In this document: positions 1 to 8,174 of the stretch, piece after piece
Layout of the letters: each line of letters opens with the position of its first letter
Position numbering within the stretch: position 1 is the first letter of the stretch
Virus record (IMG/VR): IMGVR_UViG_3300013132_000096
Location: 1 to 40,365 of that record
DNA length: 40,365 nucleotides
Origin: a virus
Direction: 5' to 3' (one strand)
Program-made: the position numbers and the translations under genes
The notes under the pieces: model-generated
Told to the model about the DNA's origin: nothing
The model's database searches: none
The model's input: the letters and a program-made list of their open reading frames with translations, nothing else

Positions 1-6
1 GACGGT

Positions 7-387
7 ATGAAATGCCGGTACAAAAGTCGAGAACCCTTTTATAGCTGTGGCAGCGAAGAGCTTATTGAGCTACATCACCTCTATTGTGTGAGTGAGCTTT
101 GGAACGCCTGGACGCTAAAGAATCGCATTAAAGTTACCTCTGATGAAGAAGTTCGCGCCTATCGTGTGCAATTCGAAACAGAACACGAAGACAAACTAAA
201 TAACGATAATTTGTACTCTCTATGCAAGGCTCACCATAGTAGGCTACACCAGATATTTGGAAAAAGCTACTCTAACTACGTTGCGCTAAAGGTTAGTGAG
301 TGGTTAGAACGACAAAAAGCACAGTATGGAGAAAAGTTAGATGGCGAGGGGACCGATAGGTTGGCTAGCGGACAGACTAAAACTTAA
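7..387 (+). CDS. HNH endonuclease-like protein (5' end may lie outside window)
   Basis: A small protein of about 126 residues with an HNH-type nuclease pattern: a His-His pair in ELHHLY near residue 23, then an Asn-Leu segment (DNLYSLC) and a closing CKAHHSRLH near residues 73-82, as in HNH enzymes that bind a divalent metal and nick or cut DNA. The frame is still open at the first base of the window, so the true start may be upstream and ATG at 7 is only the first visible one. It ends inside the portal gene, overlapping it by 47 bases. HNH proteins beside head genes can take part in DNA packaging with terminase, or can be free-standing homing nucleases; the sequence does not decide between these. 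Confidence 0.7.
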   Translation: MKCRYKSREPFYSCGSEELIELHHLYCVSELWNAWTLKNRIKVTSDEEVRAYRVQFETEHEDKLNNDNLYSLCKAHHSRLHQIFGKSYSNYVALKVSEWLERQKAQYGEKLDGEGTDRLASGQTKT

Positions 388-1594
388 CCCTGTCCAATCA
401 TACATTCACAGCCGCGAACCTTTTGTTCAACCTGACTCTAACGTAGATTTTAGAGCCGCATATGACCAAATTGAGGTTATTCATCGTGCGGTAGAGATGA
501 TTGTCAGTGCTTGCGTTGAGATTCCTTTTTCAATTTCAGGCGAAGGTCCCGCAAAAAAGCTTAACAAGCTTTTAAATGACAGACCAAATCCCTTTGAAGA
601 TAGAGTACGACTGTTACGCCGTGCCTACTTTGACCTACTGTTAGACGGCAACGCCTTTTTCTACTATGACGGCACTCATCTCTATGTTCTTCCGGCAAAC
701 GACGTAGAGATTGTGACAGATCCGAAAACGTTTGTAAAAGGATACATCTTTTTAATTCACGGTGGTGGGTCTTCTAGTTATAGTGCTGTACGTCAAACTA
801 AGAAACAGGTTATTGAGTTTCGGGCCGACGAGATTATACATATTAAAGAGGATAACGATGAGAGTATTTTCCGTGGAAAGTCTCGTATTAAGAGCCTCTC
901 AAATATTATTAACATCTATAATGCACTACTAAAGTTTCAGCGTCAGTTCTTTAAAAATAATGCAGTACCCGGAGTAGTCCTTACTACCGAATCTGTACTG
1001 AATACTAAGATTAAAGAACGTCTATTGCAGAGCTGGCGTAATTCTTATGCCACTATCTTTGAAGGCGCTCGTAGTCCTGCTATTTTAGATGGCGGTTTAA
1101 AGATAGATAAGTTTAGCGATATTAACTTTCAGAATTTAGACTTTGAATCTAGTGTAGATAGGCTTGAACAAGATATGGCTAAGGCAATGGGTGTGCCTTA
1201 TGTCTTGATGAAGAGCGGTAATAACGCAAATATTGCAGCAAATCAGGTACTATTTTATGAACATACTGTTTTACCAATAGTTTTAATGTTTGCTAGCGCC
1301 TTTGCTCACTATTTTAACTCTGTACGTATTATTCCAGATAGAACAGTGATTACCGCTCTGCAACCAGATTTAAGAACTCAAAGTCAATACTATGTTAGTT
1401 TAGTTAACTCAGGAATCATTACTCCTGACGAAGCTCGAGCGAAACTAGGATTTAAAACACTAGATACTCCAGAAACTAATATAATTAGACTTCCCCAAAA
1501 CATAACAGGAAGTGCTGTGAATCCAGATGTAGGTGGTCGACCTTCTAACGAAAGTGTAGATGAATTACCTGCTGACAGCGTCCTACGAGAATGA
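341..1594 (+). CDS. Portal protein (HK97 gp3-like)
   Basis: A 417-residue protein of the HK97/SPP1-type portal family, the dodecameric ring at one capsid vertex through which DNA enters and leaves. Family-like features are the N-terminal segment with VIHRAVEMIVSA (about residue 46), the PNPFEDR...LLLDGNAFFYY region near residues 82-109, and a C-terminal part with KAMGVPYVLM followed by VLPI and the final crown region. Length is normal for the family. ATG at 341 is chosen because GGAG stands about 7 bases upstream. The gene lies inside the end of the HNH frame and directly before the capsid gene, the usual portal-protease-capsid order. Confidence 0.88.
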   Translation: MARGPIGWLADRLKLNPVQSYIHSREPFVQPDSNVDFRAAYDQIEVIHRAVEMIVSACVEIPFSISGEGPAKKLNKLLNDRPNPFEDRVRLLRRAYFDLLLDGNAFFYYDGTHLYVLPANDVEIVTDPKTFVKGYIFLIHGGGSSSYSAVRQTKKQVIEFRADEIIHIKEDNDESIFRGKSRIKSLSNIINIYNALLKFQRQFFKNNAVPGVVLTTESVLNTKIKERLLQSWRNSYATIFEGARSPAILDGGLKIDKFSDINFQNLDFESSVDRLEQDMAKAMGVPYVLMKSGNNANIAANQVLFYEHTVLPIVLMFASAFAHYFNSVRIIPDRTVITALQPDLRTQSQYYVSLVNSGIITPDEARAKLGFKTLDTPETNIIRLPQNITGSAVNPDVGGRPSNESVDELPADSVLRE

Positions 1595-1607
1595 GGAGCG
1601 AATAAAG

Positions 1608-4151
1608 ATGGATAAAAAGTTTTTTATCACTACTGACGATATTACAGTAAAAGGCATTACTGACAAGCAATTTAAAATTGCGGGTTATGCCAATACTAGT
1701 GAAAAAGACAGAACTGGTGATATTGTACTACCGGAAGCGTGGACTAAAGGAATTGATAACTTTAGACGTAATCCTATCCTACTATATCAACACGATCATG
1801 GAAAGCCTATTGGTCGAGTAAACGCAGTAACAGTAGATAAAAAAGGTATTTTTGTTGAAGCTAATGTAAGTGAAGCTGCTGAGCGTCAACACGGAATCAA
1901 AACTCTAATCTCTGATGGCGTGTTAAAGAGTTTTAGTGTAGGCTTTAGAGTTAAGGATGCAGACTATGATAAGCGTACTGATACGTTTTTTATTAAAGAT
2001 GTAGAACTGCTAGAAATTTCAGTAGTAAGCGTTCCTGCAAATCAAAACTCTCTATTTTCCGTGCGCAAAAGCTTTGAAAACGATAGCGCTTATGAGGAAT
2101 TTAAAACTAAGTTTGCAGTAGAAGAGCAGGCAGAGGAAACTAAAACTAGTGAGCCTACGGAAGAGCGTGAAACAACTCCTGAAGATCCCATGAAGCAGAT
2201 TCCTTTTGTAAACCTACTAAGTGAAGATACTTCTAAAATTACTACTAAAACTTATGTTGTAATTGAAGGCAAAAGATATATAACTTCTCAAATAGCTACT
2301 GCTGAGAATCCTATCTTTAAATTTGTACAGTGCGATATAAATGGTTCTAACGGAGAAAACACACTGTCAATTCCTGCAACAGAAATTACTGTGTTAAACT
2401 ACTGGGACTTAGGAACAGAATTTGATATTACACTACACGTAAACTCTGACAACACTTTTAGTGAGGAAGAGCAAGTAGTTCTTATTAGCAAGTTTAAAAG
2501 TATTATAAATCTTAAGGAACTAGACCTTATTCAATTAAAAGCTGATCCTGAGATTGTTTCTAACAAAAAACTACAAAGAGCCTTAAATGACTCTATTAAT
2601 CTTGTAAGTTTAAGCTATTCTGAGTGGAATAATTCCCACTTTAGTTTAGCAAATAAAATCTGTATGGTTGTTGAGACTCTAAAGCGTCTTCCGCAGGAGA
2701 GCAGCAGAGATCTTATGTTAAAAGTATATGGCCATAATATACACAAAACTCTAGAGGAGAGAAAAACTATGACTACTGAAAACGTAGGTGAACCAATTAA
2801 GCTTGATACAAAAGCTTCTACTGCTGAGGTAACTACCAAAGCTGCGCCAGCTCATGTATCAGAGCCTCGTGTAGCCCAACTCGTTGAAAAAGCGGGTGAG
2901 GCCGTACTTAAAGCAGAAGCTGCTGAGTACCGTGCACAAGAAACCAACAGCGCTCCCGATACTCGCGTAATGGAAGAGCTAGCAGAACTTCGCGGACAGC
3001 TAAAAGCCTATCGCGAGCAAATTAATTCTGCTCAAACTAGTAAAATGCATTATCAAGAAAGTGCCCGTACTCAAGCACAATTCACTGATATTGACAAGAC
3101 TAATGCAGTATTCCTTGCAAAAGCACTCAACAAGTGGAACGTCTTCGAGACTAAGCTTGGTGACCGCATGAAAGCCGTTCTTACTGATAGCAACCTAAAC
3201 GAAGCTTTCAGCACTAACGTCTATAACGAAATGCAACAACAACTAGTAGTTGCTCCAATGTTTAATCGCATTGAAGTAAGCTCAAAAGATTTCCGTATCC
3301 CCGTTGCAGATGAGGATACTTCAGACTTCGTAGCTCAGTTCCCAAGCGGCTCATTTGCCACCGGCGTAACTGACACTACTACCGTACCAACTTCACGTCA
3401 GGCTCAGATTGGCGCTGTCACTCTCAGCCCAAAGAAGTTCATGGTATCTACTCACATCGCAAAAGACGAAGAAGAAGATACAATTCTTCCACTTCTTGAC
3501 TTCCTACGTCAAGCTGCTACTCGTCGTCTAGCTCGCGGTATTGATAAGGCTCTTCTACGCGGTAACGGAGCTCTCAGCGCCTTCTCAAGTTCAAACACTC
3601 TAACTGCAGCTGGAGCTTATCCTTCTGTTATTAAGGGTGTTGTAGAACTTGCTGCTGGTGTTGGTGGTCTTCTATCAAAAACCGGAACTACTATCGACAA
3701 GGCTGACCCAGGTGATATCGCTGGTGCACGCATTAAACTAGGAAAGTACGGTCTAGCTCTAGGAAGCAACCTAGCTTATGTTACTTCGGTAGAAGGTTAC
3801 AATAACCTTGTAACTAACACTGACTTCCAGACTGTTGATAAGTTCGGAGCACAAGCAACTTACCTAACTGGTAGTGTTGGTGCTGTATACGGTATTCCAA
3901 TCTTTATTTCTGAGTTCATGGATACTGCTTCAGCTGCTGATTCAAACCTAGGTATTCTAGTTTACAAGCCTGGCTTCATCATTGGTGAACGCCGTGCAAT
4001 GGAACTAGAAAGTGAATACTTGCCCCAACAGCAAGTAACTGCTATGTACCTCAGCACTCGTATGGACTTCAAAGCCCTTACAACTGTTGCTGACGCTGCT
4101 TTAAGCACTAAATATTCATATGCGGCGCTTATCACTACTGCTAGCTCATAA
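1608..4151 (+). CDS. Prohead protease-major capsid protein fusion
   Basis: One frame of 847 codons joins two functions that are normally separate genes. Residues 1-155 match the HK97-type (U35/S78) prohead protease: His at QHDHGKP (62-64), the catalytic-type Ser in KSFSVGF (about 110) and the ELLEISVVSVPAN strand (about 134-145). Residues 160-387 are a linker with an acidic stretch and an unrecognised domain. Residues 388-847 are an HK97-fold capsid protein with a helical delta domain and the RRLARGIDKALLRGNG segment. Start 1608 is preferred over an upstream ATG at 1560 because AGGAG (1594-1598) sits 9 bases before it. The protease would cleave the capsid delta domain during maturation. The capsid half is also predicted to be made alone (see 2769). 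Confidence 0.88.
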   Translation: MDKKFFITTDDITVKGITDKQFKIAGYANTSEKDRTGDIVLPEAWTKGIDNFRRNPILLYQHDHGKPIGRVNAVTVDKKGIFVEANVSEAAERQHGIKTLISDGVLKSFSVGFRVKDADYDKRTDTFFIKDVELLEISVVSVPANQNSLFSVRKSFENDSAYEEFKTKFAVEEQAEETKTSEPTEERETTPEDPMKQIPFVNLLSEDTSKITTKTYVVIEGKRYITSQIATAENPIFKFVQCDINGSNGENTLSIPATEITVLNYWDLGTEFDITLHVNSDNTFSEEEQVVLISKFKSIINLKELDLIQLKADPEIVSNKKLQRALNDSINLVSLSYSEWNNSHFSLANKICMVVETLKRLPQESSRDLMLKVYGHNIHKTLEERKTMTTENVGEPIKLDTKASTAEVTTKAAPAHVSEPRVAQLVEKAGEAVLKAEAAEYRAQETNSAPDTRVMEELAELRGQLKAYREQINSAQTSKMHYQESARTQAQFTDIDKTNAVFLAKALNKWNVFETKLGDRMKAVLTDSNLNEAFSTNVYNEMQQQLVVAPMFNRIEVSSKDFRIPVADEDTSDFVAQFPSGSFATGVTDTTTVPTSRQAQIGAVTLSPKKFMVSTHIAKDEEEDTILPLLDFLRQAATRRLARGIDKALLRGNGALSAFSSSNTLTAAGAYPSVIKGVVELAAGVGGLLSKTGTTIDKADPGDIAGARIKLGKYGLALGSNLAYVTSVEGYNNLVTNTDFQTVDKFGAQATYLTGSVGAVYGIPIFISEFMDTASAADSNLGILVYKPGFIIGERRAMELESEYLPQQQVTAMYLSTRMDFKALTTVADAALSTKYSYAALITTASS
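2755..2771 (+). promoter_or_regulatory. Internal ribosome binding site for capsid
   Basis: AGGAG at 2755-2759 lies 9 bases before the in-frame ATG at 2769, inside the protease-capsid frame. It decides the separate capsid start. Confidence 0.7.
2769..4151 (+). CDS. Major capsid protein from an internal start
   Basis: An ATG in frame with the protease-capsid fusion has its own Shine-Dalgarno AGGAG at 2755-2759, 9 bases upstream, the same motif and spacing as the fusion start. It would yield a 460-residue HK97-type capsid protein. Residues about 37-90 are a charged helical stretch resembling the delta (built-in scaffold) domain. Shell features follow: PMFNRIEVSSKDFRIPVADED and the RRLARGIDKALL region with an NG pair. 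Codon choice changes at this boundary: more C-ending Asn, Tyr and Phe codons and more AAG than upstream, as expected of a highly expressed capsid gene. Hundreds of copies are needed per virion against few protease copies, so internal initiation is a sensible supply route. Initiation itself is inferred. Confidence 0.75.
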   Translation: MTTENVGEPIKLDTKASTAEVTTKAAPAHVSEPRVAQLVEKAGEAVLKAEAAEYRAQETNSAPDTRVMEELAELRGQLKAYREQINSAQTSKMHYQESARTQAQFTDIDKTNAVFLAKALNKWNVFETKLGDRMKAVLTDSNLNEAFSTNVYNEMQQQLVVAPMFNRIEVSSKDFRIPVADEDTSDFVAQFPSGSFATGVTDTTTVPTSRQAQIGAVTLSPKKFMVSTHIAKDEEEDTILPLLDFLRQAATRRLARGIDKALLRGNGALSAFSSSNTLTAAGAYPSVIKGVVELAAGVGGLLSKTGTTIDKADPGDIAGARIKLGKYGLALGSNLAYVTSVEGYNNLVTNTDFQTVDKFGAQATYLTGSVGAVYGIPIFISEFMDTASAADSNLGILVYKPGFIIGERRAMELESEYLPQQQVTAMYLSTRMDFKALTTVADAALSTKYSYAALITTASS

Positions 4152-4181
4152 TACTGGTTATTATAACTAGTGGGTTATAGG

Positions 4182-4216
4182 AGGGGGAGGGCACAGCCCT
4201 CCCCCTATTTGCTTTT
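4182..4216 (+). terminator. Hairpin terminator after the capsid gene
   Basis: A perfect 11-bp stem (4182-4192 with 4196-4206, G-rich left arm, C-rich right arm) with an ACA loop. It is followed by a short, imperfect T run (ATTTGCTTTT). It stands 30 bases after the capsid stop. The weak T run suggests partial termination or 3'-end protection of the capsid messenger rather than a full stop, because the late genes continue downstream on the same strand. Confidence 0.75.
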
Positions 4217-4225
4217 AGGGACTTC

Positions 4226-4942
4226 ATGTTAAAACACCATATTTGTCACATACATTGTTTAGACCATCCTAGTGTATTTAAAGTAGTATCTTACGCGTCT
4301 AAATATCGAGCATTATTTAATGGGGTTAAAATTGCTACACTAGTAAAAGTAACTCCAGAAGCAGATATTTATGATCGAGTGTATTCTATTTTAACTAAAC
4401 TAGGATATGAAGTTATTACTGTTCAGAATTATTCACTTAGAGAAGCAGGTCACTTTTTTAATGTTAGCCTACCTCTACTGCTAGAAAAAACTTCAGAAGG
4501 ATTGTTATATTACTCCCACTCTAAAGGTACCTTGTATCACCCAGATTCTGAAGACGGTAAAGCTACTTCTTTGTGGACTGACGTATTATACCACTATACT
4601 CTAGATCAGGTTTCTAAATTTCCTTTTGAGGATAAAAGATATAAAACCTTTGGTTCGTGTATTATTAAAAGCAAAAACTTCTTAAAACCTTTTACACTAG
4701 GAGAAGAGTATAGCTATTTAGGCACCTTTTTCTGGATACGAATAGAGGATTTAAAAAATAAAGAATTTACTCCTGAGGCTTCTGTATTTTATTTAGAAGC
4801 TTTACCGGGACTAGTAAGTAAAGTAACTCAGGCATATAACTTAGGTCCTATTTTTTATAAGCTAGAGAGTCCTTATAAATTAGAGTCATGGCAGAAGAAA
4901 GGCATAGAGTATGGATTTCCAATCAAAAATGATGTTAATTGA
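4226..4942 (+). CDS. Putative glycosyltransferase-like protein
   Basis: A 238-residue protein, not a standard head gene. Two segments recall a loosely defined family of sugar transferases: a YYSHSKGTLYHPD block followed by a Trp-containing helix (about residues 94-118), comparable to the HTKG...W pattern, and GTFFWIRIEDL (about residues 168-178), comparable to the GNFWWA-type acceptor-side motif. No DXD motif is obvious, so activity is uncertain. The start follows a weak AGGG. It sits directly behind the capsid terminator and before the connector genes, so modification of a virion component is possible but only inferred. Confidence 0.4.
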   Translation: MLKHHICHIHCLDHPSVFKVVSYASKYRALFNGVKIATLVKVTPEADIYDRVYSILTKLGYEVITVQNYSLREAGHFFNVSLPLLLEKTSEGLLYYSHSKGTLYHPDSEDGKATSLWTDVLYHYTLDQVSKFPFEDKRYKTFGSCIIKSKNFLKPFTLGEEYSYLGTFFWIRIEDLKNKEFTPEASVFYLEALPGLVSKVTQAYNLGPIFYKLESPYKLESWQKKGIEYGFPIKNDVN

Positions 4943-5195
4943 AATAGCTCGTCGGCAATATATTACTTTTGAGAATGAATTTAGGGAATATTTAGCCACC
5001 GGAAATTCCTTTAACGGAGCGTATAATCATTTTACTTTAGACGATATTGAGGCTCATAAAGAAAAATCTGACCTTTATAATCAATTACTAGCCTGGGAGA
5101 TAAAACATGCAAGTACAAGAGATTCTTCACCTATAAGACTTACTACCCATTCTATTGTAAAAAATTTGGAGAAATTAGATGGCGAACTTAGTTAA
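4911..5195 (+). CDS. Small unknown protein in head module
   Basis: A 94-residue, mostly helical, charged protein that I do not recognise. It overlaps the preceding gene by 32 bases and the connector gene by 17, which supports tightly coupled translation. Two further in-frame ATG codons at 4929 and 4932 could be the real start; the Shine-Dalgarno choice is not decisive. No cysteines, membrane segment or catalytic motif are visible. Its place between capsid and connector would suit a head-completion or decoration role, but that is inference. Confidence 0.55.
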   Translation: MDFQSKMMLIEIARRQYITFENEFREYLATGNSFNGAYNHFTLDDIEAHKEKSDLYNQLLAWEIKHASTRDSSPIRLTTHSIVKNLEKLDGELS

Positions 5196-6453
5196 TCTAG
5201 CCGAAATTAAAGACTTTTTAGTTATTAAAACTATCAATACTGATGAAGACGGACGATTAGCTAATATTGCCACTCAAGTTACTTCATTAGTTGAGTCTTA
5301 TTGTGGTCGTACTTTTGCGTCAAACAACTATATAGAATATTTTGATGGAGGCATCTCCTCAGTATTTGTTTCTTATCCTCCTATTAATAGAGTAGATGAA
5401 GTCTCTCATTTTGATGGCAAGGATTTTCAGATTTTAGGCGGTCCTGGTACAAATGGGGAACCAATTATTGTTGAGGGCCAGTCTCACACTATCTCTAACT
5501 ATGGCAACCCTGTTCTAAAAACCCGTGTTAAGAAGTTTAATCGTTCTAGTGCTCGTTTTAATGGCTCTAGTTATTTACTAACTGACTCTAATGCAGATTG
5601 GGATTTAGGAGTAGACCCTTTTACTATTGAGCTGCAAGCACGTTTTGATAGTGTATTAGCTAATACGCAGACACTACTCAGTAGTGGTAGTGCAAATAAT
5701 TATTGGGAGCTATCTATAGATTTTGATTCAACAGGGTTTAGATTTTTAACAGTTGTTGACGGAGTAGAAACTATAGTAGCACGTCAAGGGGCAAATACCG
5801 GATATAGCACTAACCAGTTTTACCATTTATCCCTAGTTAGAGATGCTACTAATATTAAGCTGTATCGAAACGGAACTAGTGTGGCAACCCTTGCTACTGC
5901 AAACTCTATTCCCAATTTTAACTCCGGATTATATATCGGACGAGGCGTGTTAGGAGACTACTTAACTGGATACTTAGACGACTTAAAAATTAGTCATGTT
6001 GCTGAGTATAGTGCTAATTTTACAGCTCCAACGTATCCTACTCGTCAGAATGAGAATACTAAACTCCTAATGCGTTTTGATGGGGCAGATAACTCTACTA
6101 CTATGACAGATGTTTCCAGGCGGGTTAACGAATATTCTTTCTACTCCACCACTGGAGAGATTAGCTTTAATACCGGAGATGGTGGTGGCACTCCAAAACT
6201 TAGCTTCTTCAGACCTCTAAAGTTTAATAACTATCCTAACGGTATAAAAGTATACTATAACGGGGGATATACTACTATACCTTCTGATTTGAAACTAGCG
6301 GCTCTTGAGATGATAAAAGTAGTATACAAAGGTAGATCAGGTAGCGATAGAGTTACGATGCAGGGTGAAACAACTAGCTCTTACAAATTGGGTATTGATG
6401 ATTTTCCGCCTCAAGTGCGCCGCATACTAAATCTCTATAGGTTAGTTGAATAA
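5179..6453 (+). CDS. Head-tail connector (gp6-like) with inserted LamG-like domain
   Basis: A 424-residue protein in which a connector is split by a lectin-like fold. Residues 1-90 look like HK97 gp6/YqbG-type adaptors (helices, then LVESYCGRTF and the PPINRVDEVSHFDG strand). Residues about 355-424 return to that family with KVYYNGGYTTIPSDLKLA. Between them, residues about 120-300 form a concanavalin/LamG-type beta sandwich: FNGSSYLL, the FTIELQARF strand, QFYHLSLVRDATNIKLYRNG, and LYIGRG...GYLDDLKIS. Typical adaptors are only 100-200 residues. The adaptor ring sits below the portal; the extra domain would project from the neck and might bind sugars. GGAG before the ATG at 5179 fixes the start. 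Confidence 0.8.
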   Translation: MANLVNLAEIKDFLVIKTINTDEDGRLANIATQVTSLVESYCGRTFASNNYIEYFDGGISSVFVSYPPINRVDEVSHFDGKDFQILGGPGTNGEPIIVEGQSHTISNYGNPVLKTRVKKFNRSSARFNGSSYLLTDSNADWDLGVDPFTIELQARFDSVLANTQTLLSSGSANNYWELSIDFDSTGFRFLTVVDGVETIVARQGANTGYSTNQFYHLSLVRDATNIKLYRNGTSVATLATANSIPNFNSGLYIGRGVLGDYLTGYLDDLKISHVAEYSANFTAPTYPTRQNENTKLLMRFDGADNSTTMTDVSRRVNEYSFYSTTGEISFNTGDGGGTPKLSFFRPLKFNNYPNGIKVYYNGGYTTIPSDLKLAALEMIKVVYKGRSGSDRVTMQGETTSSYKLGIDDFPPQVRRILNLYRLVE

Positions 6454-7652
6454 TGTCTAACAGAAATGATATTGTAGCTTGGCGTACTATTATTGAAGAT
6501 AAAACTATAATTCAGCAATATGCGAATTATATTAAAGCTTACTCAGAACCAAAAAAAACAGACATAGAAAGAAAAGCAATATTTGATGCTACAGAATCAT
6601 CATTAGCTTCAATACAAGGAGCTACTTCTGTAGGTAGAAGTAATAAAAAAGGGGTTCCAGATTTTCAATTTTCTGACGAACTTTTAATAGGCGGATTTAA
6701 ATTAACACAGGCAGAAGCTAAGTTAAAAAGAACTAAACCACGGGATTCGGCCGAAGAACCTAGATCAAAAACAAAAACAGAGATAGGAAGTTCTAAGGTT
6801 ACTGGTAGTATTATTCAACAAATAAAAGAGGAGGCAGCCAGCGAATTATCGGATTCTTATAATAGAGAAGAGATTGAAAAATTACTCGGTTCTTATACCG
6901 GGGCTGAAATTAGCTCTTTAGTTAAGTCTAATCCAGAACTATCAAAGATTTTTTATGACAAATCCAAATTTTTACAAATATTTGTACAAAATACTCCTTC
7001 TAGTCCTATAACCGCTTATAATTTTATCTTTAGCGAGGCTGCGTTTAAATCCACACTCTTTAATATTAGATGGAGAAAAGATAAGAAAAAATTTATTACT
7101 TCCTTAAATGATACTTATGAAAACAAACTTCTAAGCCAATTACAACAACTTCCTGCTGCTATTAACGCTAAAACTGTTGAAAATTTTCAAACAGGGATGA
7201 ATAAGTTAAGTAGAGGAGATAAGTCTATTAAAAAAGTTAAAACTTCTTTTGATAACTTACCTCTTACCATATCTTTTTATACGGGAGGTAGTATCCCAAT
7301 GTCTACCTCTTCTATTAAGTATACTTCTAAATCCAAAAGAGTTTTAGATACTACACAACCTTCTATTATTGATGTTACCATTTTAGTTAAATCTAAAGTA
7401 AAACAGCGTATGCGTAGAGGAGCAGGAAAACCTAGACCCCCGAAAATATATGAGCGAACTGGTACTTTTCGTAATAGTATTAGAGCCTATTTTAACTTCA
7501 AACAACGTACTGTAGACTATTTTTACGAACCACTTTATCAAAGATTAGAACGTTCTGGTTACGAGGTAGATAATCTAGTGGAAGACTCTATTAGAGCAGT
7601 TATTCAATCGAAATTTAGAGAACAAGCTCAAACTAGAAGAATAGAACTTTAA
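6453..7652 (+). CDS. Putative neck / head-tail joining protein
   Basis: A 399-residue protein starting on the TAATG overlap with the connector gene. The C-terminal 100 residues contain ERTGTFRNSI followed by aromatic strands and a final helix, which resembles HK97 gp10-type tail-completion (neck) proteins, and the position just before the tail terminator fits. The first 300 residues are charged, Lys/Ser-rich and unrecognised, making the protein more than twice the usual length for that family. Codon use here is notably AT-rich compared with capsid and tail-tube genes. Confidence 0.5.
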   Translation: MSNRNDIVAWRTIIEDKTIIQQYANYIKAYSEPKKTDIERKAIFDATESSLASIQGATSVGRSNKKGVPDFQFSDELLIGGFKLTQAEAKLKRTKPRDSAEEPRSKTKTEIGSSKVTGSIIQQIKEEAASELSDSYNREEIEKLLGSYTGAEISSLVKSNPELSKIFYDKSKFLQIFVQNTPSSPITAYNFIFSEAAFKSTLFNIRWRKDKKKFITSLNDTYENKLLSQLQQLPAAINAKTVENFQTGMNKLSRGDKSIKKVKTSFDNLPLTISFYTGGSIPMSTSSIKYTSKSKRVLDTTQPSIIDVTILVKSKVKQRMRRGAGKPRPPKIYERTGTFRNSIRAYFNFKQRTVDYFYEPLYQRLERSGYEVDNLVEDSIRAVIQSKFREQAQTRRIEL

Positions 7653-7664
7653 AAAAATAAAATT

Positions 7665-7693
7665 TGCCAAACATCTATACCCATGATATACTG
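7665..7693 (+). promoter_or_regulatory. Predicted sigma70-type promoter, extended -10
   Basis: TTGCCA (7665-7670), a 17-base spacer and TATACT (7688-7693), with TG one base upstream of the -10 element. It lies in the 58-base gap before the tail terminator gene and could give the tail genes their own transcript. Confidence 0.6.
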
Positions 7694-7710
7694 TAAGAAG
7701 AAATAAAAAG

Positions 7711-8160
7711 ATGTCTAATAGAACACGTATTAATAATCTAATAATAAACGCATTAAGACAAATAGACGGGCGGTCTTCTCCGTACGCTACGGCGTATAAT
7801 TTTAAATCCGATTTACGGGATAATGTCTACCGAGGTTTAAAATATATAGACGAAATAAATGACTTTCCGTCTATCTATGCTACGTCTGGTCGAGAAATAA
7901 GAAAATTTAATACTAACAATAACACAGAGTCAAGAGTTGAATCCACTTTAAGATGTTATGTATATGGAGAAGACCCAGTTAATCAAATTAACGATTTGGT
8001 TTTGGATGTCGAACACATTATATATAATCTAAAAGCCACTCCTGATTTACAACTTTTTGACGTTAATATACTAACAGTACTTACAGATTCTGGATTGCTT
8101 CATCCGTACGGTATGGCAGAGATTTTTCTTAGTACTCGTTTTGAAATATTTAAAATTTAA
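7711..8160 (+). CDS. Tail terminator protein
   Basis: A 149-residue protein with the features of gpU/HK97 gp11-type tail terminators: an N-terminal helix, a mixed alpha/beta core, and a C-terminal strand pair in which a regulatory-looking segment (SGLLHPYGMAEIFLSTRFEI) closes the fold. The hexamer caps the growing tail tube and joins the head. Position between the neck protein and the major tail protein is exactly that of this family. An AAGAAG ribosome site precedes the ATG, and a predicted promoter lies directly upstream. Confidence 0.65.
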   Translation: MSNRTRINNLIINALRQIDGRSSPYATAYNFKSDLRDNVYRGLKYIDEINDFPSIYATSGREIRKFNTNNNTESRVESTLRCYVYGEDPVNQINDLVLDVEHIIYNLKATPDLQLFDVNILTVLTDSGLLHPYGMAEIFLSTRFEIFKI

Positions 8161-8174
8161 AGGAGAAAGCTAAA

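Noticed and set aside
1560-1607. Upstream start of the protease-capsid gene
   Set aside because: It lies inside the portal gene with no ribosome site, while ATG 1608 has AGGAG at ideal spacing and begins the protease fold.
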